A DNA stretch of 64,000 nucleotides from Marinobacter sp. F3R08 (GCF_018860425.1 NZ_JAHKPI010000015.1:248001-312000); one strand, 5' to 3'. Numbered from the stretch's first letter, positions 8,468 to 17,426 are shown. Numbers and translations: made by a program. The notes: generated from the sequence alone by a model not told the origin.

Positions 8468-9392
8468 TGTCAGAACCTCCTTCCAGCAGACTGTCGGTGA
8501 GCAGCCTTGCCAACCGTTTGACCGGGAACACCCCGCCGAACGGCCAGACCGGATCAGTCTGGTAAACCTGATTGCGTTGAACCGGTGGCAGATAGGTCCA
8601 GAAAGGGCTGTTGGCCAGGGTCTCTGGCAGACCTGGTGAGGTCGGAGAAATGGCAACAATCCGGCTGTCACGATACGGTGCCAGCGCTTCAAGCCCGATG
8701 ACAGAAAAACCCCAGTAGTTCCCGGGATGGGGCCAGGAATTCTCGAGGCCAAGGGCACTCAGGGCCGATTGAAAGATGCCGTTGGGTGCGTAAACACGAA
8801 CGTGGCGGTCGTCCAGAAAGCTCACCAGTGCCACCGGGCGGTCGGTGAGACCGGCGTTCTCAAGACGACGGCGCTGGGTCTGAAGGGTCTGGTTGATATC
8901 GTCAAGAACGGCTTGGGCGCGCTCTTCCCGATCCAGTATCTCGCCGAGCGTCAGGAGCATATCGCTGGCTTTTTTGAAAGGGTATGAGTTCTGTGTGTAA
9001 ACGCTGACAACGTAGGTGGGCGCAATGCGCTCAAGCAGCTCGGCGGCGGGCGCCATTTCGGAACTGGTGACAATCAGGTCCGGTTCCAGCTCGGCGATGG
9101 CTTCCAGGCTCGGGGCCGTCCGGGTACCAATGTTGGCGACGCCCTCGGGCAGTTCCGGTTCCTTGACCCAGACGCTGTAGCCATCACGATCAGCAACACC
9201 GATCGGGGTGATGCCGAGTAACAACAGCGCCTCGGTGGCGGCCCAGTTGAGAGCAATGACCCGTTCCGGTGTGTGGTCCAGAGTCAGAGTCCCCTGTTCG
9301 TGCTGCCAGCTTGCGGCACCGGCAAAGGCAGACAGCAGGCTCAACAGCAGTGCGGCGCCATATCGCCAAGGCAATCGGAACCTAGTGAACAT
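8457..9392 (-). CDS. fhuD: Iron-siderophore ABC transporter substrate-binding protein, FhuD-like
   Basis: A 311-residue class III periplasmic binding protein. A signal peptide is visible at residues 1-26 (hydrophobic AALLLSLLSAFAGA, then ASWQ). The family hallmarks RVIALNWAATEALLLLGITPIGVAD and EPDLIVTS follow. It delivers ferric siderophore, probably hydroxamate given its FhuB and FhuF partners, to the permease. The gene overlaps fhuC and fhuB by 11 bases on each side. Ligand class is inferred from the neighbours, not from binding residues. Confidence 0.86.
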   Translation of the reverse strand: MFTRFRLPWRYGAALLLSLLSAFAGAASWQHEQGTLTLDHTPERVIALNWAATEALLLLGITPIGVADRDGYSVWVKEPELPEGVANIGTRTAPSLEAIAELEPDLIVTSSEMAPAAELLERIAPTYVVSVYTQNSYPFKKASDMLLTLGEILDREERAQAVLDDINQTLQTQRRRLENAGLTDRPVALVSFLDDRHVRVYAPNGIFQSALSALGLENSWPHPGNYWGFSVIGLEALAPYRDSRIVAISPTSPGLPETLANSPFWTYLPPVQRNQVYQTDPVWPFGGVFPVKRLARLLTDSLLEGGSDNVR

Positions 9393-10155
9393 AGGATACC
9401 CATTGACCAGGAGCCCTTTCCATCACTCCCATGGGCACGTCGTAAATGGATTCCAGAATGCCGGCATCCATGATGTCCCGGGGACTGCCATCGGCGACCA
9501 GTTGTCCGGATTTCAGGGCGACGAGGCGATCGCAGAACCGTGCCGCAAGATCTACATCGTGTAACACGACAACAACGGTCAGATCCCGCTGCTGGGCAAG
9601 ACGATGGACCAGGCGCAGGGTTTCAACCTGATGTTTTACATCCAGAGCCGATATGGGCTCGTCCAGCAACAGGCAACGGGTCTGCTGGGCAAGCAACATG
9701 GCAATCCAGGCCCGCTGCCGTTCACCACCTGAAAGCGTGTCGACAGAGCGATGCTGGAACAGGCCAAGGCCTGTGTCCTCAATGGCCTGGGTAATCAGTC
9801 TGTGGTCTTCGTCGTTGTAACGGCCGAGAGGGCCGCGCCAGGGATAACGACCGAGGGCGACCAGTTCGCGAACCGTCAATCCATCAGTTCCGGGCGGATG
9901 CTGGGGCAGGTAGCCTACATGGCGGGCAAATTCCCGGGCGCCCGTGCTTTGGAAAGGCCGGCCCAGTAGCTGAACCTTGCCCGACGTCGGAGCAAGCTGA
10001 CGCGCGAGCACTTTCAGTAGCGTGGATTTTCCTGAGCCGTTATGCCCGAGGAGGGCTGTCACCTCACCCTCAACGAAACCGAGATTCAGGTCATGAAGAA
10101 TAGCGGTGTCGCCAATGCGGACATCGAGACTGGAAACATCAAAAAATACAGGCAT
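9382..10155 (-). CDS. fhuC: Iron-siderophore ABC transporter ATP-binding protein, FhuC-like
   Basis: A 257-residue ATPase with Walker A GHNGSGKST, signature LSGGERQRAWIAM, Walker B CLLLDEPISALD and the switch His in VVLHDVDLAARFCD. This is the FecE/FhuC subfamily and it powers FhuB. The start at 10155 is preceded by GGGAG. An upstream extension of the frame to 10281 crosses the Fur site and the neighbouring gene, so it is rejected. First gene of the fhuCDBF operon; it overlaps fhuD by 11 bases. The Fur-like site at 10196-10210 lies 41 bases upstream. Confidence 0.9.
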   Translation of the reverse strand: MPVFFDVSSLDVRIGDTAILHDLNLGFVEGEVTALLGHNGSGKSTLLKVLARQLAPTSGKVQLLGRPFQSTGAREFARHVGYLPQHPPGTDGLTVRELVALGRYPWRGPLGRYNDEDHRLITQAIEDTGLGLFQHRSVDTLSGGERQRAWIAMLLAQQTRCLLLDEPISALDVKHQVETLRLVHRLAQQRDLTVVVVLHDVDLAARFCDRLVALKSGQLVADGSPRDIMDAGILESIYDVPMGVMERAPGQWVSYVH

Positions 10156-10195
10156 GCAGGCTCCCGAACACTGAGGGCCTGCAGGATAATTTAAA

Positions 10196-10210
10196 TGCGA
10201 ATCACTATCA
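10196..10210. promoter_or_regulatory. Fur-box-like site of the fhuCDBF operon
   Basis: TGCGAATCACTATCA matches the 7-1-7 Fur pattern at 11 of 14 positions, and further AT-rich Fur-like sequence adjoins it (GGATAATTTAAATGC). It lies between the exporter stop (10223) and the fhuC start (10155), where the operon promoter should be. Confidence 0.65.
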
Positions 10211-10222
10211 ATGCATATTGCG

Positions 10223-12025
10223 TTACTCGGCAGCCTGAATCTGCCCGGTCTGCACTCGCCACTGGGTGGCGTAGGCGCCATCCTGTTCCAGTAATTCCCG
10301 ATGGGTGCCTTGTTCGACGACTTTTCCAGCGTCGATCACGGCAATGGAGTCCGCATCAACGATTGTCGAGAGTCGATGGGCAATCATGATGACGGTCCGG
10401 TTGTGGCCGATACGCTTCAGTGAGCGTTGGATGGCGGCCTCCGTTTCATTGTCCACGGCGCTGGTGGCCTCATCAAGGACCAGTATCGGCGGGTTTTTGA
10501 GCAGTGCGCGGGCCAGGGACAGTCGTTGACGCTGCCCACCTGACAGGCGAACACCCCGTTCGCCGACCGGTGTATCCAGCCCCTCCGGCAGTGCTTTGAT
10601 GAACGTCCAGGCTTCGGCCGTTTTCGCTGCCTCATTGATGTCGTGATCGGTGGCGTCAGGATTCCCGTAGGCAAGGTTTTCCCGGATAGTCCCCTCGAAC
10701 AGATAGACATCCTGGCTCACCAGTCCAATCGCACCTCGCAGTGACTTCAGGCTCAGCTCCCGGACAGGTTGGCCGTCTATGCGGATCTCGCCCCGGCCCG
10801 GATCGTAGAAGCGGAGCAGCAGCTTGATCAGCGTTGATTTACCGGAGCCGGTCGTGCCAACCAGGGCAAGAGTGTTGCCGGCTGGAACGCTCAGGCTGAC
10901 ATCCTGTATGCCGGCGCCGCTGGACGGATAGTGAAAGCTTACTTCGTCCAGCACGACGTCACCTTTTACCGGTTCTTTCAGCGGCTTGCCGCCCTCATCC
11001 CGTACATGCACCGGTTCGGCCAGAAGATCCAGGATGCGACGGGTACTGGCCATGGCCCGCTCAAACAGGTCGATAACCTCGGCAAGGCCGGTCAGAGGCC
11101 AAAGCAGCCGTTGGGTCAGGAACACCAGTACACCATAGGCGCCTACATTCAGGCTGCCCTCAAGCGCCATCATCCCGCCGACTGTAAAGGTGGCCAGGAA
11201 GCCGGCCAGAATGGCCATTCGAATCACCGGGATAAAGGCGGAGCTGATGCGGATAGCCCGGCGATTGGCCTCCACGTAGGCTTCACTGCTCTCTTTCAGA
11301 CGCTTCGCTTCCCGTTGTTCAGCGGTAAAGCTCTTGATGGTTGCAATGCCCCCCAGATTGTTGGCGAGCCGACTGGAGAGGTCTCCTACCTTTTCACGAA
11401 CATCCGCATAAAGGGGACCGGCCTTGCGTTGGAAGTAGAAGGCGCCCCAGATAATCAGGGGGATAGGGGTGAATGCGAGCAGGGCGATGAGCGGCGACAG
11501 CACAAAAAATACCGCACCCACGGCAACCACTGTCACCATTACCTGGATCATGGCGTTGGCGCCGCCATCCAGGAAGCGTTCAAGCTGGTTAACGTCGTCG
11601 TTCATTGTGGCGACCAACTGACCAGAACTGCGAGCTTCGAAGAAACTCATGTCCAGGCGCTGGGCGTGTTCATAGGCATCCTGCCGTAAATCGGACTGCA
11701 GCCGCTGGGCGAGGTTGCGCCAAAGGATCTGGAACAGATATTCGAACAGGGATTCGCCAGCCCAGATAAAAAAGGTAAGAACGGCCAGTATGGTGATCTG
11801 TTCCTGCGCGGTTTCAAAGCCCAGACCGGCGACAAAGCTCTCTTCCTTATTGACCACAACATCGATGGCAACGCCAATCAGTATTTCGGGAGCAATATCG
11901 AACAGTTTGTTGATGATGGAGCAGGTGGTAGCCGCAATGATCTGCCTGCGGTATCCCCGGGCGTATCTGAGCAGGCGAGCCAGCGCAGCAAAGCTGCTGG
12001 TGGTTTCATGGCTGTGTGAGGACAT
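10223..12025 (-). CDS. ABC exporter, fused membrane and ATPase domains, Fur-linked
   Basis: A 600-residue half-transporter of the MsbA/exporter type. Six membrane helices occupy about residues 20-330, and the ATPase domain follows with Walker A GTTGSGKST, signature LSGGQRQRLS, Walker B ILVLDEATSAVD and a His switch in IMIAHRLSTI. It should work as a homodimer in the inner membrane. The start at 12025 is chosen for the GGAG upstream; the open frame continues to a GTG at 12067. A Fur-like site precedes it and the fhu operon follows in the same orientation, so a role in siderophore export or related iron handling is an inference. Substrate unknown. Confidence 0.82.
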   Translation of the reverse strand: MSSHSHETTSSFAALARLLRYARGYRRQIIAATTCSIINKLFDIAPEILIGVAIDVVVNKEESFVAGLGFETAQEQITILAVLTFFIWAGESLFEYLFQILWRNLAQRLQSDLRQDAYEHAQRLDMSFFEARSSGQLVATMNDDVNQLERFLDGGANAMIQVMVTVVAVGAVFFVLSPLIALLAFTPIPLIIWGAFYFQRKAGPLYADVREKVGDLSSRLANNLGGIATIKSFTAEQREAKRLKESSEAYVEANRRAIRISSAFIPVIRMAILAGFLATFTVGGMMALEGSLNVGAYGVLVFLTQRLLWPLTGLAEVIDLFERAMASTRRILDLLAEPVHVRDEGGKPLKEPVKGDVVLDEVSFHYPSSGAGIQDVSLSVPAGNTLALVGTTGSGKSTLIKLLLRFYDPGRGEIRIDGQPVRELSLKSLRGAIGLVSQDVYLFEGTIRENLAYGNPDATDHDINEAAKTAEAWTFIKALPEGLDTPVGERGVRLSGGQRQRLSLARALLKNPPILVLDEATSAVDNETEAAIQRSLKRIGHNRTVIMIAHRLSTIVDADSIAVIDAGKVVEQGTHRELLEQDGAYATQWRVQTGQIQAAE

Positions 12026-12116
12026 ACTCCGCTTCTCTCCCGTTGAACAGGCAGGGTGATGAATCACCCTGCGTACTTAAAGGCGGGAAGGGTAGCGGAT
12101 CTGCCTGGAATTTAAA

Positions 12117-12131
12117 ACAGAATCATTATCA
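12117..12131. promoter_or_regulatory. Fur-box-like site upstream of the ABC exporter
   Basis: ACAGAATCATTATCA has a perfect right half (ATTATCA) and a partial left half of the 7-1-7 Fur motif (11 of 14 overall). It lies 91 bases before the exporter start and overlaps the last codons of the DUF188 gene, so the exporter promoter appears to begin right after that gene. Confidence 0.6.
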
Positions 12132-12581
12132 CCTGCGGGCGTTTTTCTGCAGCCATCGGTCGAGCTTGTCGGCGAACTCCTTGCGGTCAGTCTGGCTAAA
12201 GGGAGCGGGCCCGCCAGTGACCTGGCCGGCGTTGCGCATTTCTTCCATGAAATTGCGCATGGCCAGGCGCTGGCGAATGTTCTCCTTGGTGAAGGCCTGG
12301 CCCCGCGGATTGAAAACGTCGGCACCTTTTTCAATGGCTTCGGCGGCCAGGGGGATGTCCTGGGTGACGACAAGATCACCTTCGCTCATCTGGTCCATGA
12401 TTTCGTTGTCGGCGACATCGAAGCCCTGAGGCACCTGCCGGCGTTTGATGTAAGGGCTCGGGGGCAGGGTAATGGCATGGTTGGCAATGAAGGTGGTGTC
12501 GATGTGCCAGCGGGTGGCAGCGCGGCAGAGAATTTCCCGGATAGGGACAGGGCAGGCGTCGGCGTCGACCCAGATTGGCAT
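12129..12581 (-). CDS. UPF0178/DUF188 family protein (YaiI/YqxD)
   Basis: A 150-residue protein with the family opening MPIWVDADACPVPIREIL and the block DLVVTQDIPLAAEAIEKGA. The fold is PIN-like with conserved Asp residues, suggesting a nuclease-type metal site, but no activity is established for the family. The C-terminal half contains GQAFTKENIRQRLAMRNFMEEMR, also typical. It stands alone upstream of the exporter, and the exporter's Fur site overlaps its stop codon. Confidence 0.85.
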   Translation of the reverse strand: MPIWVDADACPVPIREILCRAATRWHIDTTFIANHAITLPPSPYIKRRQVPQGFDVADNEIMDQMSEGDLVVTQDIPLAAEAIEKGADVFNPRGQAFTKENIRQRLAMRNFMEEMRNAGQVTGGPAPFSQTDRKEFADKLDRWLQKNARR

Positions 12582-12753
12582 GGTGGTTCCTTCATTTGGT
12601 TTGGTTCTGATGAGAGTTTACCTTTTGTTCTTATGAGCCTGATAGGTTTTGCCGGCGTATCTCTCGAAGGCCAATGTCTGTTGATGTAAGAGGCATTGTC
12701 AGTTCATCCGCAGATCGTGCAACGTATTCGGATCTTTTCAGGAGGTAGCAACT

Positions 12754-13326
12754 ATGCTTGGCCGATTTTTCCTAACCGTTTCTCTGGTGCTGTTTCTGCC
12801 CCTCACTGTGTCTTCCGCCGGGAACAATGAAAAAGCCTGGGACGCGCTCAGGGAGGGGCGGGCTGTTTTGATGATTCGTCACGCATTGGCGCCGGGCACC
12901 GGGGATCCGGGGAACCTTGACATCAACGACTGCAGCACGCAGCGAAATCTGAATGATACCGGTCGGGAGCAGGCACGGGCGTGGAAGCCGTTTCTGGCGA
13001 AGCATGATATTGACGAGGCGCGGGTGTTCAGCAGTCAGTGGTGCCGCTGTATGGATACGGCCACGGGTATGGATATGGGAATGGTGACGGAGTGGCCGGC
13101 GTTGAATTCATTTTTCCGCAATCGTCGTGATGGCCAGACCCAGACGCAGCAGACGATCACTCTGGCCAATCAGTTGGGGCAGGGAGCACCGGTGATTCTG
13201 GTTTCCCATCAGGTGAATATCACGGCGCTGACCGGGATTTTTCCCGCTTCCAACGAGGGCGTGATCATGGCGTTGCCTTTGTCGGATGATTCGAGGGTTC
13301 TGGCGAGGGTGTCGCCGGGTCGTTAA
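12754..13326 (+). CDS. Exported histidine phosphatase family protein
   Basis: A 190-residue protein of the histidine phosphatase (phosphoglycerate mutase-like) superfamily. The catalytic motif is RHA in VLMIRHALAPGTGDP near residue 43. The second conserved Arg/Ser region is FSSQWCRCMDTA, and the later catalytic His lies in VILVSHQVNI. A signal peptide at residues 1-22 points to the periplasm. It is close to the phosphatases often annotated next to lipid A or polyphosphate functions, but the substrate is unknown. AGGAGG precedes the ATG. Confidence 0.82.
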   Translation: MLGRFFLTVSLVLFLPLTVSSAGNNEKAWDALREGRAVLMIRHALAPGTGDPGNLDINDCSTQRNLNDTGREQARAWKPFLAKHDIDEARVFSSQWCRCMDTATGMDMGMVTEWPALNSFFRNRRDGQTQTQQTITLANQLGQGAPVILVSHQVNITALTGIFPASNEGVIMALPLSDDSRVLARVSPGR

Positions 13327-13366
13327 TGGTATAATCTTACGCTCATTCAATTAACAGGAAATGATA

Positions 13367-13705
13367 ATGTCGCAGCTTCCTCCATGCCCGCAGTGCAATT
13401 CTGAGTTCACGTATGAAGATGGTGTTCAGCTGGTTTGTCCTGAATGCGGTCATGAATGGTCTGAAGCGGAGGCGGCGGATGCCGAGGCTGGCAAGGTGAT
13501 TCGCGACGCCAATGGCAATGAACTTCAGGATGGTGATACGGTCACCGTTATCAAGGACCTGAAGGTCAAGGGCTCCAGTTCTGTGGTGAAAGTTGGCACC
13601 AAGGTGAAGAACATCCGACTGGTGGACGGGGACCATGATATTGACTGCAAGATTGACGGCATTGGCGCGATGAAGCTGAAGTCGGAATTCGTCAAGAAGG
13701 TCTGA
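13367..13705 (+). CDS. yjdM: YjdM (PhnA-type) zinc-ribbon protein
   Basis: A 112-residue protein that tracks E. coli YjdM closely. An N-terminal zinc ribbon carries CPQC and CPECGHEW. It is followed by the compact domain [23 protein letters not shown], then [24 protein letters not shown], ending LKSEFVKKV. It is historically named PhnA but is not part of the phosphonate lyase. Function is unknown. The ATG at 13367 is chosen over 13361 because AGGAA then has proper spacing. Confidence 0.9.
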   Translation: MSQLPPCPQCNSEFTYEDGVQLVCPECGHEWSEAEAADAEAGKVIRDANGNELQDGDTVTVIKDLKVKGSSSVVKVGTKVKNIRLVDGDHDIDCKIDGIGAMKLKSEFVKKV

Positions 13706-13748
13706 TGCTGTAATGTCCAGTGGTGGCTGGGTAATGCCCGATACGGAA

Positions 13749-13769
13749 GGTGCGACTATAGGTCGCACC
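13749..13769. other. Perfect 8-bp hairpin without T-tract
   Basis: GGTGCGAC (13749-13756) pairs with GTCGCACC (13762-13769) across TATAG. No T-run follows on either strand, so it is not a classic terminator. It sits between yjdM and the copper chaperone gene and could be a 3'-end stabiliser or a protein-binding site. Confidence 0.5.
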
Positions 13770-13838
13770 GAAAAACTTGGATATGAGGAGGGGGCTTTTT
13801 ATCCTGCCTCTTTACACCGTCGATAAGGAACACTGGAC

Positions 13839-14348
13839 ATGAAGTATTGCCTGAGCGCGTTTTTGCTTGCATTGACCCTGGTTGCACCGGCAGCTTTTGC
13901 TCATGAATACAGTCAGGGCCAGGTCAAGGTTGATCACCCATGGAGTCGGCCGACACCCCCGGGTACGCCCATGGGGGTGGGGTACATGAGTATTTCCAAC
14001 AGCGGTGACAGTGACGTCACACTGATTGGCGCAGCAACCCCCAGGGCTGGTCATGTATCAATCCATGAAACCAGCATGCACGATGGAGTCATGCGGATGC
14101 AGCCGGTCAAAGGCGGTCTGACCATCCCGGCTGGCGCAACCGTGGATCTCAAGCCTCACAGTTTCCACCTGATGCTGGAAAAGCTGGACAGTCCGCTGCA
14201 GGAGGGGGAGCGAATCCCGCTCACCCTTACGTTTGAGGGCGCGAAGAGTATGGACGTCAAACTCGCCGTCGAACCGCTGGATGGGGGGGTAATGAAAGAA
14301 CACGGAATGGACCACTCCGGTCACGAAATGGACCACAGCGATCATTAA
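13839..14348 (+). CDS. Periplasmic copper chaperone PCu(A)C
   Basis: A 169-residue exported protein (signal peptide about residues 1-21, ending AAFAHE). The copper site of the family, H-(M)x10-M-x21-H-x-M, is present: HETSMHDGVMRMQPVKGG followed by LKPHSFHLM. It carries Cu(I) to the CuA centre of cytochrome oxidase, usually with a Sco partner, which is not in this window. The C-terminus adds a Met/His tail (EHGMDHSGHEMDHSDH) that probably binds extra copper. The ATG follows GATAAGGAACACTGGAC. Confidence 0.88.
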   Translation: MKYCLSAFLLALTLVAPAAFAHEYSQGQVKVDHPWSRPTPPGTPMGVGYMSISNSGDSDVTLIGAATPRAGHVSIHETSMHDGVMRMQPVKGGLTIPAGATVDLKPHSFHLMLEKLDSPLQEGERIPLTLTFEGAKSMDVKLAVEPLDGGVMKEHGMDHSGHEMDHSDH

Positions 14349-14382
14349 AGGTACCGGCCCGGTGCAGGCTCTTCTGGCCGGG

Positions 14383-14559
14383 CTACCATTCCTTGTCTTC
14401 GGCGCTCTCCTCAGCCTCTATTTCCGCCTTGCGAGCCTGAATTTTTTTCATTTTCTCGTCAGAGATCTTCATGCTGTGCGCACTGTCCCGCAGTATCATC
14501 AGGCTGCCCACTATCAGGGCCAGAGCAACAATGATGAAAATCCATCCTATGGCTGGCAT
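14383..14559 (-). CDS. DUF2897 family small membrane protein
   Basis: A 58-residue protein with one N-terminal membrane helix (IGWIFIIVALALIVGSLMIL), then a charged helical tail rich in Lys and Glu (DEKMKKIQARKAEIEAEE). This matches DUF2897, a short protein of unknown function found in Marinobacter and relatives. The ATG at 14559 is chosen because GAGG precedes it; a GTG two codons upstream is less likely. It converges with the copper chaperone gene. Confidence 0.75.
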   Translation of the reverse strand: MPAIGWIFIIVALALIVGSLMILRDSAHSMKISDEKMKKIQARKAEIEAEESAEDKEW

Positions 14560-14623
14560 ACGCACCTCTTCACGCTGATCCGGTTACTTCCATAGTGGAC
14601 CACTCCTTGCCACGTCACAACCA

Positions 14624-15472
14624 TCAGGTGGTTTGTCGATAGTCGCTCGGGTCCAGTCGGTAATAGCCTCTCAGGGCTTTGTACACTTCCGGTTGTGTTC
14701 GCTTCAGGTGATCGGGCTGTTGAAAAAACGCTTCGGTCAGCACGGCAAAAAATTCAGCGGGTTCGGTTGCACCATAGGGATCAAGCCAGGGTTTTTGATG
14801 GTGATGCAAGGAGTGCCTCAGGTCTTCGTAGGCTTCCGTCATGGACAGTTTCCAGTGTCTGGCCTGCTCCTCGCTCAGGGGCGGGGCACCATCCGCCATG
14901 CCGTCCAGATAATCCAGTTGGTGGGCAAATTCATGGAGCATTACGTTATGGGTGCTGTGGGGATTTCTGGCAGCTTCCTCACATTCCTTCCAGGCCAACA
15001 CAACCTGGCCCCGGCTTGAGGCTTCACCGGCCCGGATTTGATGGCTTTCGCTGACGACCATGCCGTCGCTTTCAACATCCCTGACGTGGTAGGCGTCGGG
15101 GTAGACCAGAATGCTGCTAACTTCATCGAAATCGGAGTATGGGCGGGCGAGAATCAGCAGGCAGGCATGACCGGCAATGGTGACCTTTACACGATCATCA
15201 ACTTCAAAACCATCACAGCCGTAATACTCTTTTTCAGAGAGAAAGAGTTGCACCCTCTGCTCCAATGCCTGCTTCAGTGGCATCGGAAGACGTCCGTAAA
15301 GCTGAACGTGGGAATCAAGGTAGTGACGCCAGGATTCTGGGAAAGGGGCTTTCAGTTCCCGCTCTCTCCGCCAGGTGCGATAGAAGAAAAGGTAGAAAAC
15401 GGTTGCCGCAATCAGGATCACTGAGAATAGGGCGAAAACAAGCGCTGCTGACATGCTGCTCCGGGCGATCAT
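14624..15472 (-). CDS. mtfA: Zinc metallopeptidase of the MtfA (M90) family
   Basis: A 282-residue protein with the metallopeptidase motif HEFAHQLD (about residues 178-185) and the downstream Glu in EPAEFFAVLTEAFF. An N-terminal membrane helix (about residues 8-30) is present, whereas E. coli MtfA is soluble, so this member is probably membrane-anchored and facing the cytoplasm. In E. coli, MtfA binds the Mlc repressor and cleaves peptides; no Mlc is visible here. ATGs at 15472 and 15454 are both usable. Confidence 0.85.
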   Translation of the reverse strand: MIARSSMSAALVFALFSVILIAATVFYLFFYRTWRRERELKAPFPESWRHYLDSHVQLYGRLPMPLKQALEQRVQLFLSEKEYYGCDGFEVDDRVKVTIAGHACLLILARPYSDFDEVSSILVYPDAYHVRDVESDGMVVSESHQIRAGEASSRGQVVLAWKECEEAARNPHSTHNVMLHEFAHQLDYLDGMADGAPPLSEEQARHWKLSMTEAYEDLRHSLHHHQKPWLDPYGATEPAEFFAVLTEAFFQQPDHLKRTQPEVYKALRGYYRLDPSDYRQTT

Positions 15473-15600
15473 TGATTGATTTACCCTGCATCTTACAGAA
15501 AAATAGTATCCCTAAGCAGGGCGGTTCCGTTTTACCGGTTGTTCCGGAGAGCAGGGGATGGGAAGCTGAGTGAACTATTTTGATCCTTGAGGGGGCTGAT

Positions 15601-16272
15601 ATGCCTGGGAAATTTGTTGTGGTCATCACCGGGGCGAACCGCGGTATTGGTCTGGAACTTGTCCGACTCTACGCGGGACGTGGATGTTCGGTGATCGGGG
15701 TGTGTCGGGAAGCCTCGCCGGAGCTGCATGAAAGCGCCGCACGAATTATCGACAGCGTAGACCTGACGACCGATGAAGGCGTGGCTAAACTGGTGGCGGG
15801 ACTGAAGGGAGAGCGCATTGATCTGCTCATCAACAATGCGGGGCTGCTGCAGGACGAGAAGCTGGGCAGCATTGATTTTGATTCCATCCGTACCCAGATG
15901 GAAATCAACACTTATGCGCCACTGAGAGTGACTGAAGCACTGGCAGACCAGATCCCTTCTGGTGGAAAAATTGCCAATATCACCAGCCGGATGGGCTCCA
16001 TCGCCGACAACGACTCCGGCGGCCGGTACGGGTACCGGGCCTCCAAGGCAGCGCTTAATGCGTTTGGCAAGTCCCTGGCGATGGATCTGAAACCCCGTGG
16101 TATTGCTGTCGCCCAGCTGCATCCCGGCTATGTGCAGACCCGTATGGTGAATTTTGGCGGGCTGATCACTCCGGAGGAGTCGGCAAAAGGGCTGGCTGAG
16201 CGCATTGATGGCCTGAACCTGGAGAATACAGGCTCATTCTGGCACAGCAATGGTGAAGAGCTGCCCTGGTGA
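15601..16272 (+). CDS. Short-chain dehydrogenase/reductase
   Basis: A 223-residue classical SDR. The cofactor motif is TGANRGIG at residues 11-18, NNAG lies near 82, the catalytic Ser is in ITSRMGSI and the YxxxK motif is YRASK. The substrate is not evident; close relatives are annotated as carbonyl reductases such as the C-factor type. The ATG at 15601 follows GAGGGGGCTGAT; an upstream TTG is rejected. Confidence 0.84.
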   Translation: MPGKFVVVITGANRGIGLELVRLYAGRGCSVIGVCREASPELHESAARIIDSVDLTTDEGVAKLVAGLKGERIDLLINNAGLLQDEKLGSIDFDSIRTQMEINTYAPLRVTEALADQIPSGGKIANITSRMGSIADNDSGGRYGYRASKAALNAFGKSLAMDLKPRGIAVAQLHPGYVQTRMVNFGGLITPEESAKGLAERIDGLNLENTGSFWHSNGEELPW

Positions 16273-16364
16273 GGCTGGAAAAGTTGCAATTGTGCACATT
16301 TCTGTAACCAGAATTCCGGGTTTTGAAGTATCCTGACAGCTAAACAAAAGGAATTCTGCAGTAT

Positions 16365-17426
16365 ATGGAATCTGTCATTACTCGGGCGACTTATGAGCTT
16401 GCGCCGGGGCGCCGGCCCCAGTTCTGGCGACTGGCGATGCGATGTACCCAGATTGCGGGTACCGTGGATGTCATCTTTTTCTTTCTTTTCCAAGCATTAG
16501 GGTCACCGGTTCTGGCATGGGTGAATGTGGTCAGCGTGGCCATGTATGCCGGTGCCTATTACGCGCTCAAGAATCACAGGAACAAGATTGCGGTCATACT
16601 GATTTGGGCGGAAGTGCTTGGCCATGCCGGTCTAGGTATCGTACTTATCGGATGGCAAAGTGGTTTTCACTACTACCTCCTGATGTTTATTCCAGCGATC
16701 TGTGTGTCTGCACCTCGCAGATGGGCGGTTTTTGCACTGTTGGCTTTGTGGGGTTATTACATTGGACTGGATGGTCTGATGTGGTACATCGAGCCGTTGC
16801 AGCCCATTCATCAGACGGCTCTGCACGTCGTTCATCTGTTTAATCTGAGTGTTGTCTTTGCCATGTTCAGTTACCTGGCATCCTATTATCTCAGGATGGT
16901 AGTCACGGCCCAGCGTAATCTTCGGGAAATGGCAACAACAGATTCACTGACCGGGCTTTTCAACCGTCGTCACATGACCTATCTGGCAGAAAAAGAGGTG
17001 GCCCGATTCAGGCGCAGTGGTCATCCGGTTGGTCTCCTGCTGCTGGATATTGATCACTTCAAATTGATCAATGACGCCTACGGCCATGAAGCCGGAGACA
17101 GGGTTCTGAGGGTTGTCGCTGATGTGATCCGTGATGAGTTGCGGGCCCAGGATCTGGTCGGCAGGTGGGGCGGTGAGGAATTCCTGGTTATTCTTCCGGA
17201 TACGGATTCCGCTAACGCACAGGCAAGCGCGGAGCGGATACGGAACGCGTTCTTAGCCAGGGACTGGAGTGCAGTAATTGATCGGGATGCAGATGTAACG
17301 ATCAGTATTGGTGTGAGCGAACTGCAAGCGGGTGAAGACCTGAGTGCTGCGCTCAGTCGGGCTGACGAGGCTCTTTATCGGGGAAAAAGCGGCGGCCGGA
17401 ATCGGGTAGAACTGGAAACCGTTTGA
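16365..17426 (+). CDS. Membrane-bound diguanylate cyclase
   Basis: A 353-residue protein. About residues 20-185 form some six membrane helices with no recognisable ligand motif, and 195-350 form a GGDEF domain. The active site is GGEEF in RWGGEEFLVIL near residue 267, so it should be able to make c-di-GMP. RAQD five residues upstream is an intact product-inhibition I-site (RxxD). The domain opening TDSLTGLFNRR is standard. It is monocistronic; the input signal is unknown. Confidence 0.9.
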   Translation: MESVITRATYELAPGRRPQFWRLAMRCTQIAGTVDVIFFFLFQALGSPVLAWVNVVSVAMYAGAYYALKNHRNKIAVILIWAEVLGHAGLGIVLIGWQSGFHYYLLMFIPAICVSAPRRWAVFALLALWGYYIGLDGLMWYIEPLQPIHQTALHVVHLFNLSVVFAMFSYLASYYLRMVVTAQRNLREMATTDSLTGLFNRRHMTYLAEKEVARFRRSGHPVGLLLLDIDHFKLINDAYGHEAGDRVLRVVADVIRDELRAQDLVGRWGGEEFLVILPDTDSANAQASAERIRNAFLARDWSAVIDRDADVTISIGVSELQAGEDLSAALSRADEALYRGKSGGRNRVELETV

